Below, piece after piece: positions 6,826-14,457 of a stretch of 33,350 bases of DNA; position 1 is the first letter of the stretch, and every line of letters starts with the position of its first letter. This DNA is from an uncultured Flavonifractor sp. (GTDB taxonomy: Bacteria > Bacillota > Clostridia > Oscillospirales > Oscillospiraceae). A model generated the notes under the pieces. It made no database searches. It worked only from the letters and a program-made list of their open reading frames with translations, and was not told the origin of the DNA. The stretch spans positions 1 through 33,350 of the forward strand of contig CALWXU010000010.1 of the NCBI GenBank assembly GCA_944385585.1. Direction: 5' to 3'. A program made the position numbers and the translations under genes.

Positions 6826-7869
6826 ATGAAAAAGCTGCTTTTTACCGGCCTGTCCGCCCTGACTCTGGCGGCGCTCCTGGCCGCCTGCGCTTCGGAGGCC
6901 CCGGCCCCCGCCCAGACCACCCCGGCCCAGACAGCGGATCAGGCCGCCGGGTATTCCTTCCAGACGCTCCCCGTCACGGAGGAGGGCATCCGCACCCTCT
7001 ACGGCTGGGAGGGGTATGAGGTGCGGAAGCTGACCCCCTACGAGGGGGATTTCCTGGTGGAGTACGGCTATGCCAGCGACCCCAACTTCTCCCTGCTGGG
7101 GTGGGTGTTTGGCGGCACCGGCCGTCGGGTGCAGCTCACCGCCATGGAACAGTTTGAAGCCTATGAGGTCATTGCCTCGGGGCAGGTGAGGTGCACCACC
7201 ACCGGCCAGAGCGCCGCCGTCCCCTGGAAGGGCTTGCCGGAGACCTACACGGTCCGGGTGCTGGGGGATCAGGACGGCGTGATCGACACCAACTGGTCGG
7301 AGACCGAGACCACGTCCGAGACCCCCTGGCTGGACCCGGCGGAGCCTATCTACCTGGGCGCTTCAGATTCGGTTATTGGCCCGCCCAAGGTGTGGGACCG
7401 GTACGCACAGCTCTATGACGCCCGCATCGACGCCGACGGCCTGTCCTTCTCCTTCATCCCCAACGGGGACAGCCTGGGGCAGTTCCAGTCCTTCTTCCCG
7501 GCGGCCACCACCATTCCCGGCGTCAATACCTCTTTTGAGCCGGGCACCCGGCGGTTCACCATCCGGCTTTTTAGCACCTGTCTGGAGAGCGGGGCGGCCG
7601 GCTCCGCTCTGAATGAGGACCTAGCGGCCATGGGCTATCCGGAGAACCTCTACCCCTACACCTTCCCGGCTGGCGCCCTGGGCCGGGACAGCCACTTCCT
7701 CACCGATGTGACCATTCAGGAGGAGGGAGAGGACGTGGTGGTGTCCGCCATCCTCACCGACCAAGCCTTCCGCTTCACGGTCGAGATCTCCAACCTGGGA
7801 TACGACAACATCCCTAGCTTCCGAATCGTATTCCGGGAGGAGAATCCGGACATAGATGGGCGGGACTGA
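6826..7869 (+). CDS. Lipoprotein of unknown function
   Basis: The 347-residue product begins with a lipoprotein signal, MKKLLF then a hydrophobic stretch and the lipobox LLAAC (Cys21), followed by an Ala/Pro/Thr-rich spacer to about residue 40. The rest is a soluble, acidic, beta-rich extracytoplasmic region that I do not recognise. AAAGGAGG precedes the ATG. It is the first of three consecutive lipoprotein genes on this strand, but a separate promoter-like element precedes the next one. The phased repeat array upstream suggests activation by an OmpR-family regulator. Confidence 0.88.
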   Translation: MKKLLFTGLSALTLAALLAACASEAPAPAQTTPAQTADQAAGYSFQTLPVTEEGIRTLYGWEGYEVRKLTPYEGDFLVEYGYASDPNFSLLGWVFGGTGRRVQLTAMEQFEAYEVIASGQVRCTTTGQSAAVPWKGLPETYTVRVLGDQDGVIDTNWSETETTSETPWLDPAEPIYLGASDSVIGPPKVWDRYAQLYDARIDADGLSFSFIPNGDSLGQFQSFFPAATTIPGVNTSFEPGTRRFTIRLFSTCLESGAAGSALNEDLAAMGYPENLYPYTFPAGALGRDSHFLTDVTIQEEGEDVVVSAILTDQAFRFTVEISNLGYDNIPSFRIVFREENPDIDGRD

Positions 7870-8018
7870 GAGCACGAAAAAGCATTTTCTCCCCCCATTG
7901 GCCCGCCGGCTAACCATTGGCGGGCGTGGCAGGACTGGAGCGGGACGGCTGCGGACAGGCCCCGCCCCAGGCCCCAGCGGGAATCCAGCATCTCCAGCTG
8001 TTCTTCTGTCGATTTTTG

Positions 8019-8027
8019 TGTTACAAT
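8019..8027 (+). promoter_or_regulatory. Extended -10 element before the serine hydrolase gene
   Basis: TGTTACAAT reads as an extended -10 (TGN then TACAAT at 8022-8027). No good -35 box is visible at 17 bases, which is tolerated by extended -10 promoters. The 189-base gap before it also holds a GCCCGCC/GGCGGGC hairpin (7901-7925) without a T tract. Confidence 0.45.
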
Positions 8028-8058
8028 GGGGGAAAAGAGAGAAAGAGGTTGATTTCCC

Positions 8059-9336
8059 TTGAGACGAAGTGTGTTTGTGTTGTGTCTGGCCCTGGTCCTG
8101 CTGCTGGCGGGGTGCGGCGGGACGCGCCCCGCCCAGGCGGAGGCCACTCCGCCTGGGGCCGCCCTGCCGTCCCCCACGCCCACACCCACCCCGACGCCGG
8201 AGCCCACACCCACCCCGACGCCGGAGCCCACGCCCACCCCCAAGCCGCCCCTGACAGACGGGGAGCTGGCCGCCTATGTGGAGGCGGCGGCGGAGAACCA
8301 CGGGGCGGTGAGCGTCCAGGCGGCGGTGATCGAGGACGGGGCCGTCACCGCCCAGGCCGCCTGGGGCTGGGCTACAATCAACAGCGACCCCATGACCACC
8401 GACCACAAGCTGCGGTGCGCCTCCCTGACCAAGGTGGTGGTGGGCATGTGCGCCATGCTGCTCTCCGAGGACGGCGCCGTCACCCTGGACGAGCCCATCG
8501 GCACCTGGTGGGACACCACCTCCGTCAACCCCTACTACCCGGACACGCCGGTGACCATCGACACCCTGCTCACCCACACCTCGTCCCTGGCCGCCAGTGA
8601 CAGCCTGTCCGCCCGCACCTACTCCGGCGCCCGCAGCCGCATCGGCGGCAGCGGCTACCGCGCGGTGGAGCCCGGCGACCCCGCCGGCTGGGCCTACAAC
8701 AACTACGGCTTCGCCGTGCTGGGCATGACCCTGGAGCTGGCGGCGGACACCTCCCTGGACTATGTGCTGGCGGAGGGCCTGCTGGACCCCCTGGGCATCG
8801 ACGCCGCCTTTGAGGGGGGCAGCGTGGACAACACCGACCTGCTGGCCACCCTGTACTACTACGGCGGCTCCCTGGCCCGCTCCACGTCGGAGCAGCGGCG
8901 CTACACCCTGGACTACGCCCCCGGCCACAAGGGCAACTTCTTCGACGGCGGCTTCACCTGCAGCGCCGGGGATCTGGCCAAGCTGACAGCCGTGCTGGCC
9001 AACGACGGGGTGTACGGGGGACAAGCCCTGCTGTCTCCCGAGTCGGTGGCCTGGATGGAGACGGCCCTGGACGCCCCCGTGTCCGACGGCCGCTCCACCT
9101 TCTACCAGTGCCGCCCCCTGCGCTATCAGGAGGATCTGTACGGCCGGGACGGCCTGTACTACCACACCGGCTCGGCCTATGGCCAGTACGCCCTGCTCTC
9201 CTACGACCCGGACACCGGCGACGGGGTGGTGGTGCTCACCTCCGGGGCCGACGGCGTGGTGGATGAGCACGGCATATACGCCATCTGCGGCGAGATCGCC
9301 CAGGCGGTCTATGCCGCCGTGGAGGAGGATACCTGA
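8059..9336 (+). CDS. Lipoprotein serine hydrolase (beta-lactamase/class C-like family)
   Basis: The start is TTG 8059, preceded by AAAGAGG; no ATG fits the signal peptide. The 425-residue product has a lipobox LLAGC (Cys19), a Pro-Thr-Glu repeat spacer (about 38-63), then a beta-lactamase-fold hydrolase. The catalytic motifs are Ser122-Leu-Thr-Lys125 (SxxK), Tyr213-Asn-Asn215 (YxN) and His369-Thr-Gly371 in place of KTG. Members of this family act as D-aminopeptidases, DD-carboxypeptidases or esterases, so a cell-wall role outside the membrane is plausible but not shown. It lies immediately before a CapA-like lipoprotein gene whose TTG start directly abuts this stop, indicating an operon. Confidence 0.9.
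   Translation: MRRSVFVLCLALVLLLAGCGGTRPAQAEATPPGAALPSPTPTPTPTPEPTPTPTPEPTPTPKPPLTDGELAAYVEAAAENHGAVSVQAAVIEDGAVTAQAAWGWATINSDPMTTDHKLRCASLTKVVVGMCAMLLSEDGAVTLDEPIGTWWDTTSVNPYYPDTPVTIDTLLTHTSSLAASDSLSARTYSGARSRIGGSGYRAVEPGDPAGWAYNNYGFAVLGMTLELAADTSLDYVLAEGLLDPLGIDAAFEGGSVDNTDLLATLYYYGGSLARSTSEQRRYTLDYAPGHKGNFFDGGFTCSAGDLAKLTAVLANDGVYGGQALLSPESVAWMETALDAPVSDGRSTFYQCRPLRYQEDLYGRDGLYYHTGSAYGQYALLSYDPDTGDGVVVLTSGADGVVDEHGIYAICGEIAQAVYAAVEEDT
8179..8232 (+). repeat. 24-base tandem repeat encoding a Pro-Thr-Glu linker
   Basis: Two perfect 24-base units (8179-8202 and 8203-8226) and the start of a third encode Pro-Thr repeats with one Glu per unit. This forms the spacer between the lipid anchor and the hydrolase domain. 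A shorter version of the same linker is encoded in the next gene near 9450-9485. Confidence 0.85.
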
Positions 9337-10542
9337 TTGAAGATGACAATGACCGCCTTTTTTCTGCTTCTGACCCTGCTGTCCGGGTGCGCCCCCGCCG
9401 CCCCGGCGGAGACGCCCGCCCCAACCCCCGGGTTGGAGGTCACCCATACCCCGGAGCCCACGCCCACCCCCACGCCGCCCCCTACGGTGGCCACCCTGGC
9501 GGTGTGCGGCGACGTGATGAGCCACATGCCCGTCACCAACGACGCCTGGGACGACGGGCAGGGGGCCTACGACTACTCCCCCATCTTCGCCCAGGCCGCG
9601 CCCTACCTTCAGGCGGCGGACTACGCCGTGGCCAACCTGGAGACCACCCTGTCGGAGGCGGGGCCCTACTCCGGCTACCCGGCCTTCCGATCCCCCGCCG
9701 CCCTGGCGGACAATCTGGCGGAGGCGGGCTTTGACCTGATGCTCACCGCCAACAACCACTGCCTGGACCGGGGCTACGACGGGCTGGTGTCCACCCTGGA
9801 CGCTTTGGACGAGGCCGGGCTGGCCCACGTGGGCACCTACCGCTCGGCGGAGGAGCAGGCGGAAGGTACCATCCACGTGGCCGACGTGGGGGGCATCTCG
9901 GTGGCCTTCCTGGGGTACACCTACGGCACCAACGGCATCCCCGTCCCCCAGGGGCGGGAGTACGCCGTCAGCCTGTTCAACACCGACTACATGACCACCC
10001 TCTCCACCCCGGACACCGGCAGGCTGGAGGCGGATCTGGCCGCCGCCCGGGCCCTGGACACGGATCTCATCGCCGTGATGATCCACTGGGGGGTGGAGTA
10101 CCAGACCACCCAGAACTCCTATCAGGAGGAGCTGGCCGACCTGCTCATCGCCAACGGGGCGGACCTGGTGCTGGGGGGCCACTCCCACGTACCCCAGCCC
10201 ATCGAAACCCGCACCGTGGCCGGGTGGGACGGGACGGAGCGCACCGGCTTTGTGTGTTACTCTCTGGGCAACTTCATCTCCTCCCAGGTGGACCCCCTCA
10301 CCGACACCACGGCGGTGCTCACCGTGGAGCTGACGAAGGACGGCGCCACCGGGGAGGCCTCCGTCACCGGCTGGGACTACGTGCCCATGCTCATGGTGCG
10401 CCGGGACGGGACGGAGCGGGTGTTCACCCTCACCGACGCGTCCTCCGTCCCCGCCGGGGCCGACAGCGCCCTGGCCGCGCGGCTGGAGGAGGCGGCCGCC
10501 GTCTGCCGGGAGATCCTGGGGGAGCCCCACACCGGCGGGTGA
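9337..10542 (+). CDS. CapA-family lipoprotein (poly-gamma-glutamate synthesis/metallophosphatase fold)
   Basis: The start is TTG 9337, directly after the upstream stop, with GGAGGAGGA at 9321-9329. The 401-residue product carries a lipobox LLSGC (Cys18), a Pro-Thr spacer, and a CapA domain: CGDVMSH, NLETTLS, LTANNHCLDRG, MIHWGVEY, LGGHSHVPQP and YSLGNFISSQ. These are the metal-site motifs of the PGA_cap family, a calcineurin-like fold. True capsule synthesis would need CapB and CapC partners, absent here. A lone lipoprotein CapA homologue paired with a serine hydrolase is more likely to act on the envelope, but its substrate is unknown. Confidence 0.92.
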   Translation: MKMTMTAFFLLLTLLSGCAPAAPAETPAPTPGLEVTHTPEPTPTPTPPPTVATLAVCGDVMSHMPVTNDAWDDGQGAYDYSPIFAQAAPYLQAADYAVANLETTLSEAGPYSGYPAFRSPAALADNLAEAGFDLMLTANNHCLDRGYDGLVSTLDALDEAGLAHVGTYRSAEEQAEGTIHVADVGGISVAFLGYTYGTNGIPVPQGREYAVSLFNTDYMTTLSTPDTGRLEADLAAARALDTDLIAVMIHWGVEYQTTQNSYQEELADLLIANGADLVLGGHSHVPQPIETRTVAGWDGTERTGFVCYSLGNFISSQVDPLTDTTAVLTVELTKDGATGEASVTGWDYVPMLMVRRDGTERVFTLTDASSVPAGADSALAARLEEAAAVCREILGEPHTGG

Positions 10543-10567
10543 AATTGTAAACAATTTTCAAAACCCC

Positions 10568-10596
10568 TTGCAATTTTCCATGCGAAGGATTATGAT
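10568..10596 (+). promoter_or_regulatory. htpG promoter
   Basis: TTGCAA (10568-10573) and TATGAT (10591-10596) are 17 bases apart. The -10 box overlaps the left arm of the CIRCE element, so bound HrcA would block the start site. Confidence 0.85.
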
Positions 10597-10634
10597 AGCG
10601 TTAGCACTCAGAAAGTTTGAGTGCTAACGCTATC
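10594..10634. promoter_or_regulatory. CIRCE element (HrcA operator) with extended arms
   Basis: TTAGCACTC (10601-10609), a 9-base spacer and GAGTGCTAA (10619-10627) match the CIRCE consensus exactly. The dyad continues outward to perfect 16-base arms (10594-10609 and 10619-10634), 7 base pairs longer than the core. CIRCE is bound by the heat-shock repressor HrcA, so the downstream gene should be induced by heat or by titration of GroE. Confidence 0.95.
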
Positions 10635-10669
10635 TGTTTACACATGAGTTTGATATAGGAGGCAGAACC

Positions 10670-12592
10670 ATGGCAAAGAAGCAGTTCAAGGCGGAATCCA
10701 AGCGCCTGCTGGACCTGATGATCAACTCCATCTACACCCACAAGGAGATCTTCCTGCGGGAGCTGGTGTCCAACGCCAGCGACGCGCTGGACAAGCTGGC
10801 CTACAGGGCCCTCACCGATGACAAGGTGGGGGTGGACCGGTCGGAGCTGAAGATCACCCTCACCCCCGACCAGATTGCCCGCACCCTCACCATCAGCGAC
10901 AACGGCGTGGGCATGACCAAGGAGGAGCTGGAGAGCAACCTGGGCACCATCGCCCGCAGCGGCTCCCTCCAGTTCAAGCAGGACATGGCGGCGGCCGAGG
11001 GGGACAAGCCCTCTGACGTGGACATCATCGGCCAGTTCGGCGTGGGCTTCTACTCCGCCTTCATGGTGGCCGACAGGGTCACCGTCACCTCCCGGGCCTA
11101 CGGCGCCGAGGAGGCGTGGCGGTGGGAGTCCGCCGGCGCCGACGGGTACACCCTCACCCAGTGCGAGAAGGACACGGTGGGCACCGACATCGTGCTCCAC
11201 ATCAAGGCCGACGCCGACGACGAGAGGTACGGCGAGTACCTGGAGCAGTACCGCCTGGCGGATCTGATCAAGAAGTACTCCGACTATATCCACTACCCCA
11301 TCGTCATGCTCATGCACAAGTCCCGGCAGAAGCCCAGGCCGGAGGACGCCGGCGACGACTACAAGCCGGAGTGGGAGGACTTTGACGAGTGGGAGACCCT
11401 CAACTCCATGGTGCCCCTGTGGCAGCGGCCCAAGAGCGAGGTCAAGGCCGAGGAGTACAACCAGTTCTACAAGGAGAAGTACGGCGACTGGGAGGACCCG
11501 CTGAGTGTGGTCCATGTGTCCGCCGAGGGCGCGGTGGAGTACAAGGCCATGCTCTACCTGCCCGCCCACGCCCCCTTTGACTTCTACTCCCGGGAGTATC
11601 AGAAGGGCCTGCAGCTCTACTCCTCCGGCGTGCTCATCATGGACAAGTGCGCCGACCTGCTGCCCGACCACTTCCGGTTTGTCAAGGGCGTGGTGGACTC
11701 CCCCGACTTCTCCCTGAACATCTCCCGCGAAATGCTCCAGCACACCCGCCAGCTGAAGGTGATCGCGGGCAACCTGGAGAAGAAGATCAAGGCCGAGCTG
11801 CTCCGCCTGCTGAAGGACGAGCGGGAGAAGTACGAGACCTTCTGGAAGGCCTTCGGCACCCAGCTGAAGGTGGGCGTGGTGTCCGACTACGGCGCCCACA
11901 AGGACCTGCTGAAGGATCTGCTGCTGTTCCTGTCCTCCAAGGAGGGGAAGCTCACCTCCCTGGCCGAGTACAGGGATCGGATGCCAGAGGGGCAGAAATA
12001 TATCTACTACGCCTGCGGCGCCGACGCCGGGCAGCTGGACAAGCTGCCCCAGGCCGAGCGCATCCGGGACAAGGGGTACGAGATCCTCTACCTCACCGAC
12101 GAGCCCGACCAGTTCGTGGTGGACGCCCTGGGGGCGGTGGACGAGCTCCCCTTCAAGTCGGTGGACGACGACGACGCCCTCCCCGAGACCGAGGAGGAGA
12201 AGGCCGCCCTGGAGAAGAAGGCCGAGGAGAGCAAGCCCGTGCTGGAGTTCCTGAAGGAGACCCTGGGGGACCAGATCAAGGAGGCCCGGGTGTCCAGGCT
12301 CCTCAAGAGCGGCGCGGTGTGCCTCACCGCCGACGGCCCCATCACCCTGGAGATGGAGAAGTACCTCCAGCGGGTGGACCCGGAGAACGCCAAGACCATG
12401 AAGGCCCAGCGGGTGCTGGAGCTCAACCCCGACTCCCCCGCCTTCGCCGCCCTGCAGCAGGCGGTGGAGACCGACCAGGAGAAGGCGGCCACGTACGCCA
12501 AGCTGCTCTACGCCCAGGCCCAGCTGATCGCCGGCATCCCCCTGGAGGACCCGGCGGGGTACAGCGAGCTGGTGTGCTCCCTGATGAAATAA
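10670..12592 (+). CDS. htpG: Molecular chaperone HtpG (bacterial Hsp90)
   Basis: The 640-residue protein is a full-length Hsp90. The N-terminal GHKL ATPase domain shows the Asn-containing helix LVSNASDALDKL, the nucleotide motif DNGVGMTKEEL and the lid motif GQFGVGFYSAF. The middle domain includes SREMLQ, and the C-terminal dimerisation domain ends near LVCSLMK. It is a cytoplasmic ATP-dependent dimeric folding chaperone. TAGGAGG precedes the ATG. It is a single-gene unit between a CIRCE-controlled promoter and a strong terminator. CIRCE control groups it with the class I heat-shock regulon; in Bacillus subtilis htpG is not HrcA-controlled. Confidence 0.98.
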   Translation: MAKKQFKAESKRLLDLMINSIYTHKEIFLRELVSNASDALDKLAYRALTDDKVGVDRSELKITLTPDQIARTLTISDNGVGMTKEELESNLGTIARSGSLQFKQDMAAAEGDKPSDVDIIGQFGVGFYSAFMVADRVTVTSRAYGAEEAWRWESAGADGYTLTQCEKDTVGTDIVLHIKADADDERYGEYLEQYRLADLIKKYSDYIHYPIVMLMHKSRQKPRPEDAGDDYKPEWEDFDEWETLNSMVPLWQRPKSEVKAEEYNQFYKEKYGDWEDPLSVVHVSAEGAVEYKAMLYLPAHAPFDFYSREYQKGLQLYSSGVLIMDKCADLLPDHFRFVKGVVDSPDFSLNISREMLQHTRQLKVIAGNLEKKIKAELLRLLKDEREKYETFWKAFGTQLKVGVVSDYGAHKDLLKDLLLFLSSKEGKLTSLAEYRDRMPEGQKYIYYACGADAGQLDKLPQAERIRDKGYEILYLTDEPDQFVVDALGAVDELPFKSVDDDDALPETEEEKAALEKKAEESKPVLEFLKETLGDQIKEARVSRLLKSGAVCLTADGPITLEMEKYLQRVDPENAKTMKAQRVLELNPDSPAFAALQQAVETDQEKAATYAKLLYAQAQLIAGIPLEDPAGYSELVCSLMK

Positions 12593-12606
12593 GCCAAATG
12601 CTTTCA

Positions 12607-12644
12607 CCGGCGCCCCGCGTGTCTCCACGCGGGGCGCCGGTTTT
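12607..12644 (+). terminator. Terminator of htpG
   Basis: A perfect 15-base-pair GC-rich stem (12607-12621 with 12626-12640) closes a TCTC loop and is followed by TTTT. It lies 14 bases after the stop. The convergent aminopeptidase gene ends just beyond it. Confidence 0.88.
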
Positions 12645-12645
12645 G

Positions 12646-13944
12646 TCAGAACTGATAGATGCCGTCGGCGGTGAGGGTGAACTCCGCCTGATAGAAGGCG
12701 GCGCAGGCCCGGGCCAGGTACTCCGGGTCCCGGCTGCCCGCCGTCTCCACCGCGGCGTGCATGGCCAGCTGGGCCATGCCCACATCCACCATGGGCACGC
12801 TCACCTGCTGGGCCAGCAGGCGGCCCAGGGTGGAGCCGCCTGGCTCGTCGGCCCGGTTGGCGAACACCTGCACCGGCACCGCCGCCCGCTGGCAGATGGC
12901 GCGGAACAGCCCGGCGGTGAGGCCGGTGGTGGTGTACTGCTGGCTGGCGGCGATTTTCACCACCACCCCGCCGTTGGGGTAGACCCTGTTGGCCGGGTCG
13001 GCCTTTTCCGGGAAGCTGGGGTGAACGGCGTGGCCGTTGTCGGCGGAGAGGAGCAGACTGTTGGCCAGGGCCCGGCGCCCATCCTGGACGGAGAGGCCCA
13101 GCACCTCCCCCACCCGGGCCAGCACGTCCGGCAGGAAGGTGCTCAGCGCCCCCTGGCGGGTGCCGCTGCCCACCTCCTCGTTGTCAAAGAGGCAGTAGAT
13201 CTGCCCGAACCTCCCGCTGCCCCCGGCGGTGAGGAGGCCCTCCAGCGCGGCGTAGGCACAGCCCAGGTCGTCGATGCGGGGGGCCTGGAACAGCTCCCTC
13301 TCCGGCCCCAGGTACACCGGCCGCTGCCGGGGGCAGAGCACCAGGTCGGCGGACAGGATGTCCCCCTCGTCCACCCCCAGCGCCTCCGCTGTCAGGCCTG
13401 TGAGGGAGGGGGAGCCGGCCAGGGCGTACAGGGGCTGCATGTCCCGCTGGGCGTTGTAGTCATGGCCCTTGTTCACGTCCCGCTGCATGTGGATGGCCAG
13501 GCTGGGGATGGTGAGCAGATCCTGGTCCAGATACACCAGCCGGGCCTCCACCCCCTCCCCGGTGCGCACAACGGCCCGCCCCGCCACCGTCAGGGGCCGG
13601 TCCAGCCAGCTGGCGCAGTTCATGCCGCCGTAGCCCTCCACCGCCAGGCGGAGGTAGCGCTTGTCCCCCTCCAGCAGGTCGTTCTTCACCCGGAAGGTGG
13701 GGGAGTCGCTGTGGGCGGCGGTCATACGCCACCCCTCCGGCGCGCCGGAGGGCAGGCGGAAGGCGATCAGGCTGCTCTGGTTGCGGGTGGCGTAGTAGCC
13801 CCGGCCCCCCTCCAGGGCCCAGGGGGCGCACTCCTCCAGCCGGGTGAAGCCCGCCTCCTCCAGCAGGGCGGCGGCGCTGTGCACCGCGTGGTAGGGGCTG
13901 GGGCTGTGTTCTATGTACTCCATGAGCTTGTCCGTGGTCTGCAT
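12646..13944 (-). CDS. M18 family aminopeptidase
   Basis: I start at the ATG at 13944, which follows GGAGG at good spacing; the open frame runs 99 bases further but through the promoter. The 432-residue protein is a co-catalytic dizinc aminopeptidase of family M18, favouring acidic or neutral N-terminal residues. Visible motifs include AAHSDSPTFR (zinc His78), RIDDLGCAYA, FDNEEVGSGTRQGA (catalytic glutamates and zinc ligand), SADNGHAVHP and AQLAMHAAVE (final zinc His). It is cytoplasmic and forms dodecamers in known relatives. It is divergent from a BlaI-type repressor gene whose operator half-sites lie within the shared 129-base gap. Confidence 0.96.
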   Translation of the reverse strand: MQTTDKLMEYIEHSPSPYHAVHSAAALLEEAGFTRLEECAPWALEGGRGYYATRNQSSLIAFRLPSGAPEGWRMTAAHSDSPTFRVKNDLLEGDKRYLRLAVEGYGGMNCASWLDRPLTVAGRAVVRTGEGVEARLVYLDQDLLTIPSLAIHMQRDVNKGHDYNAQRDMQPLYALAGSPSLTGLTAEALGVDEGDILSADLVLCPRQRPVYLGPERELFQAPRIDDLGCAYAALEGLLTAGGSGRFGQIYCLFDNEEVGSGTRQGALSTFLPDVLARVGEVLGLSVQDGRRALANSLLLSADNGHAVHPSFPEKADPANRVYPNGGVVVKIAASQQYTTTGLTAGLFRAICQRAAVPVQVFANRADEPGGSTLGRLLAQQVSVPMVDVGMAQLAMHAAVETAGSRDPEYLARACAAFYQAEFTLTADGIYQF

Positions 13945-13971
13945 GGCAATGCCTCCTTTTTTGTCCCCCAC

Positions 13972-14000
13972 ATTATACGATATCCCGTCGAAAAAGAAAA
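13972..14000 (-). promoter_or_regulatory. Promoter of the M18 aminopeptidase gene
   Basis: On the minus strand a perfect TATAAT (13972-13977) follows TTTTCT (13995-14000) at 17 bases. The -35 match is weak. It lies back to back with the blaI-type promoter. Confidence 0.6.
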
Positions 14001-14002
14001 GG

Positions 14003-14031
14003 TTGACATTGTCTACCTTTCGTGATAGGAT
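14003..14031 (+). promoter_or_regulatory. Promoter of the blaI/blaR1-type pair
   Basis: A perfect TTGACA (14003-14008) and TAGGAT (14026-14031) are 17 bases apart. The predicted start near 14038 lies inside the downstream dyad of the operator. Confidence 0.75.
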
Positions 14032-14051
14032 ACTGGTAGACAAAGTCTACC
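14011..14051. promoter_or_regulatory. Operator of the BlaI-type repressor
   Basis: GGTAGAC (14035-14041) and GTCTACC (14045-14051) form a perfect 7-base inverted repeat around AAA, covering the predicted start site. A third half-site GTCTACC sits at 14011-14017 directly after the -35 box. This spacing fits a dimeric winged-helix repressor that controls its own gene. The half-site differs from the TACA/TGTA core of classical Bla/Mec operators. Confidence 0.7.
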
Positions 14052-14073
14052 TTTTGTGGAATGAGGTGATTGC

Positions 14074-14457
14074 ATGGAGCCGGTACGGCTGACTGGCACC
14101 GAGTGGGCGGTGCTGGACTGCCTGTGGGAGCAGGCCCCCCAGACCATGACCCAGCTGGCCCGCACCCTGTCCGCCCGGGAGGGCTGGGCCAAGGGCACCA
14201 CCACCACGGTGCTCAAGCGGATGACGGACAAGGGCCTGCTGACCTGCGTCCAGGAGGGGCGGGCCAGGCAGTACGCCCCGGCGGTGGACCGCAGGGCCGC
14301 CGTGGTGGGGGAGACCCGCAGCTTCCTCCGACGGGTGGGAAGGGGCAGCGTGGAGCTGCTCATGAGCGCCGCCGCCCAGCCCGAGGAGCTGAGTCAGGAG
14401 GAGCTGGACGCCCTCTACGACATTTTGAAGGGACTGGAGGAGAGCCGCCATGACTGA
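14074..14457 (+). CDS. BlaI/MecI/CopY-family repressor
   Basis: The 127-residue protein has the family's N-terminal winged helix (about residues 5-75; LTGTEWAVLDCLWE, KGTTTTVLKRMTDKGLL) and a helical C-terminal dimerisation part. In the family the repressor is inactivated when the partner membrane peptidase senses its ligand. The gene overlaps the next by 8 bases, showing coupled expression. The start at 14074 follows GAGGTGAT. It probably binds the GTCTACC dyad upstream. No beta-lactamase or PBP2a gene is adjacent, so the target is not obvious. Confidence 0.93.
   Translation: MEPVRLTGTEWAVLDCLWEQAPQTMTQLARTLSAREGWAKGTTTTVLKRMTDKGLLTCVQEGRARQYAPAVDRRAAVVGETRSFLRRVGRGSVELLMSAAAQPEELSQEELDALYDILKGLEESRHD

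Noticed and set aside
8179..8232. A CRISPR or regulatory tandem repeat.
   Set aside because: The repeat is in frame, has no spacers and encodes a Pro-Thr-Glu stalk.
7621..10554. A minus-strand open frame of about 977 residues opposite the lipoprotein genes.
   Set aside because: Low-complexity composition, no motifs, and the plus strand holds three genes with lipoboxes and catalytic motifs.
10601..14025. Long open frames opposite or shifted from htpG and the M18 gene.
   Set aside because: They overlap strongly conserved enzymes, and their sequence is the Leu/Gly/Val or Arg/Gly/Pro-rich shadow of those genes.
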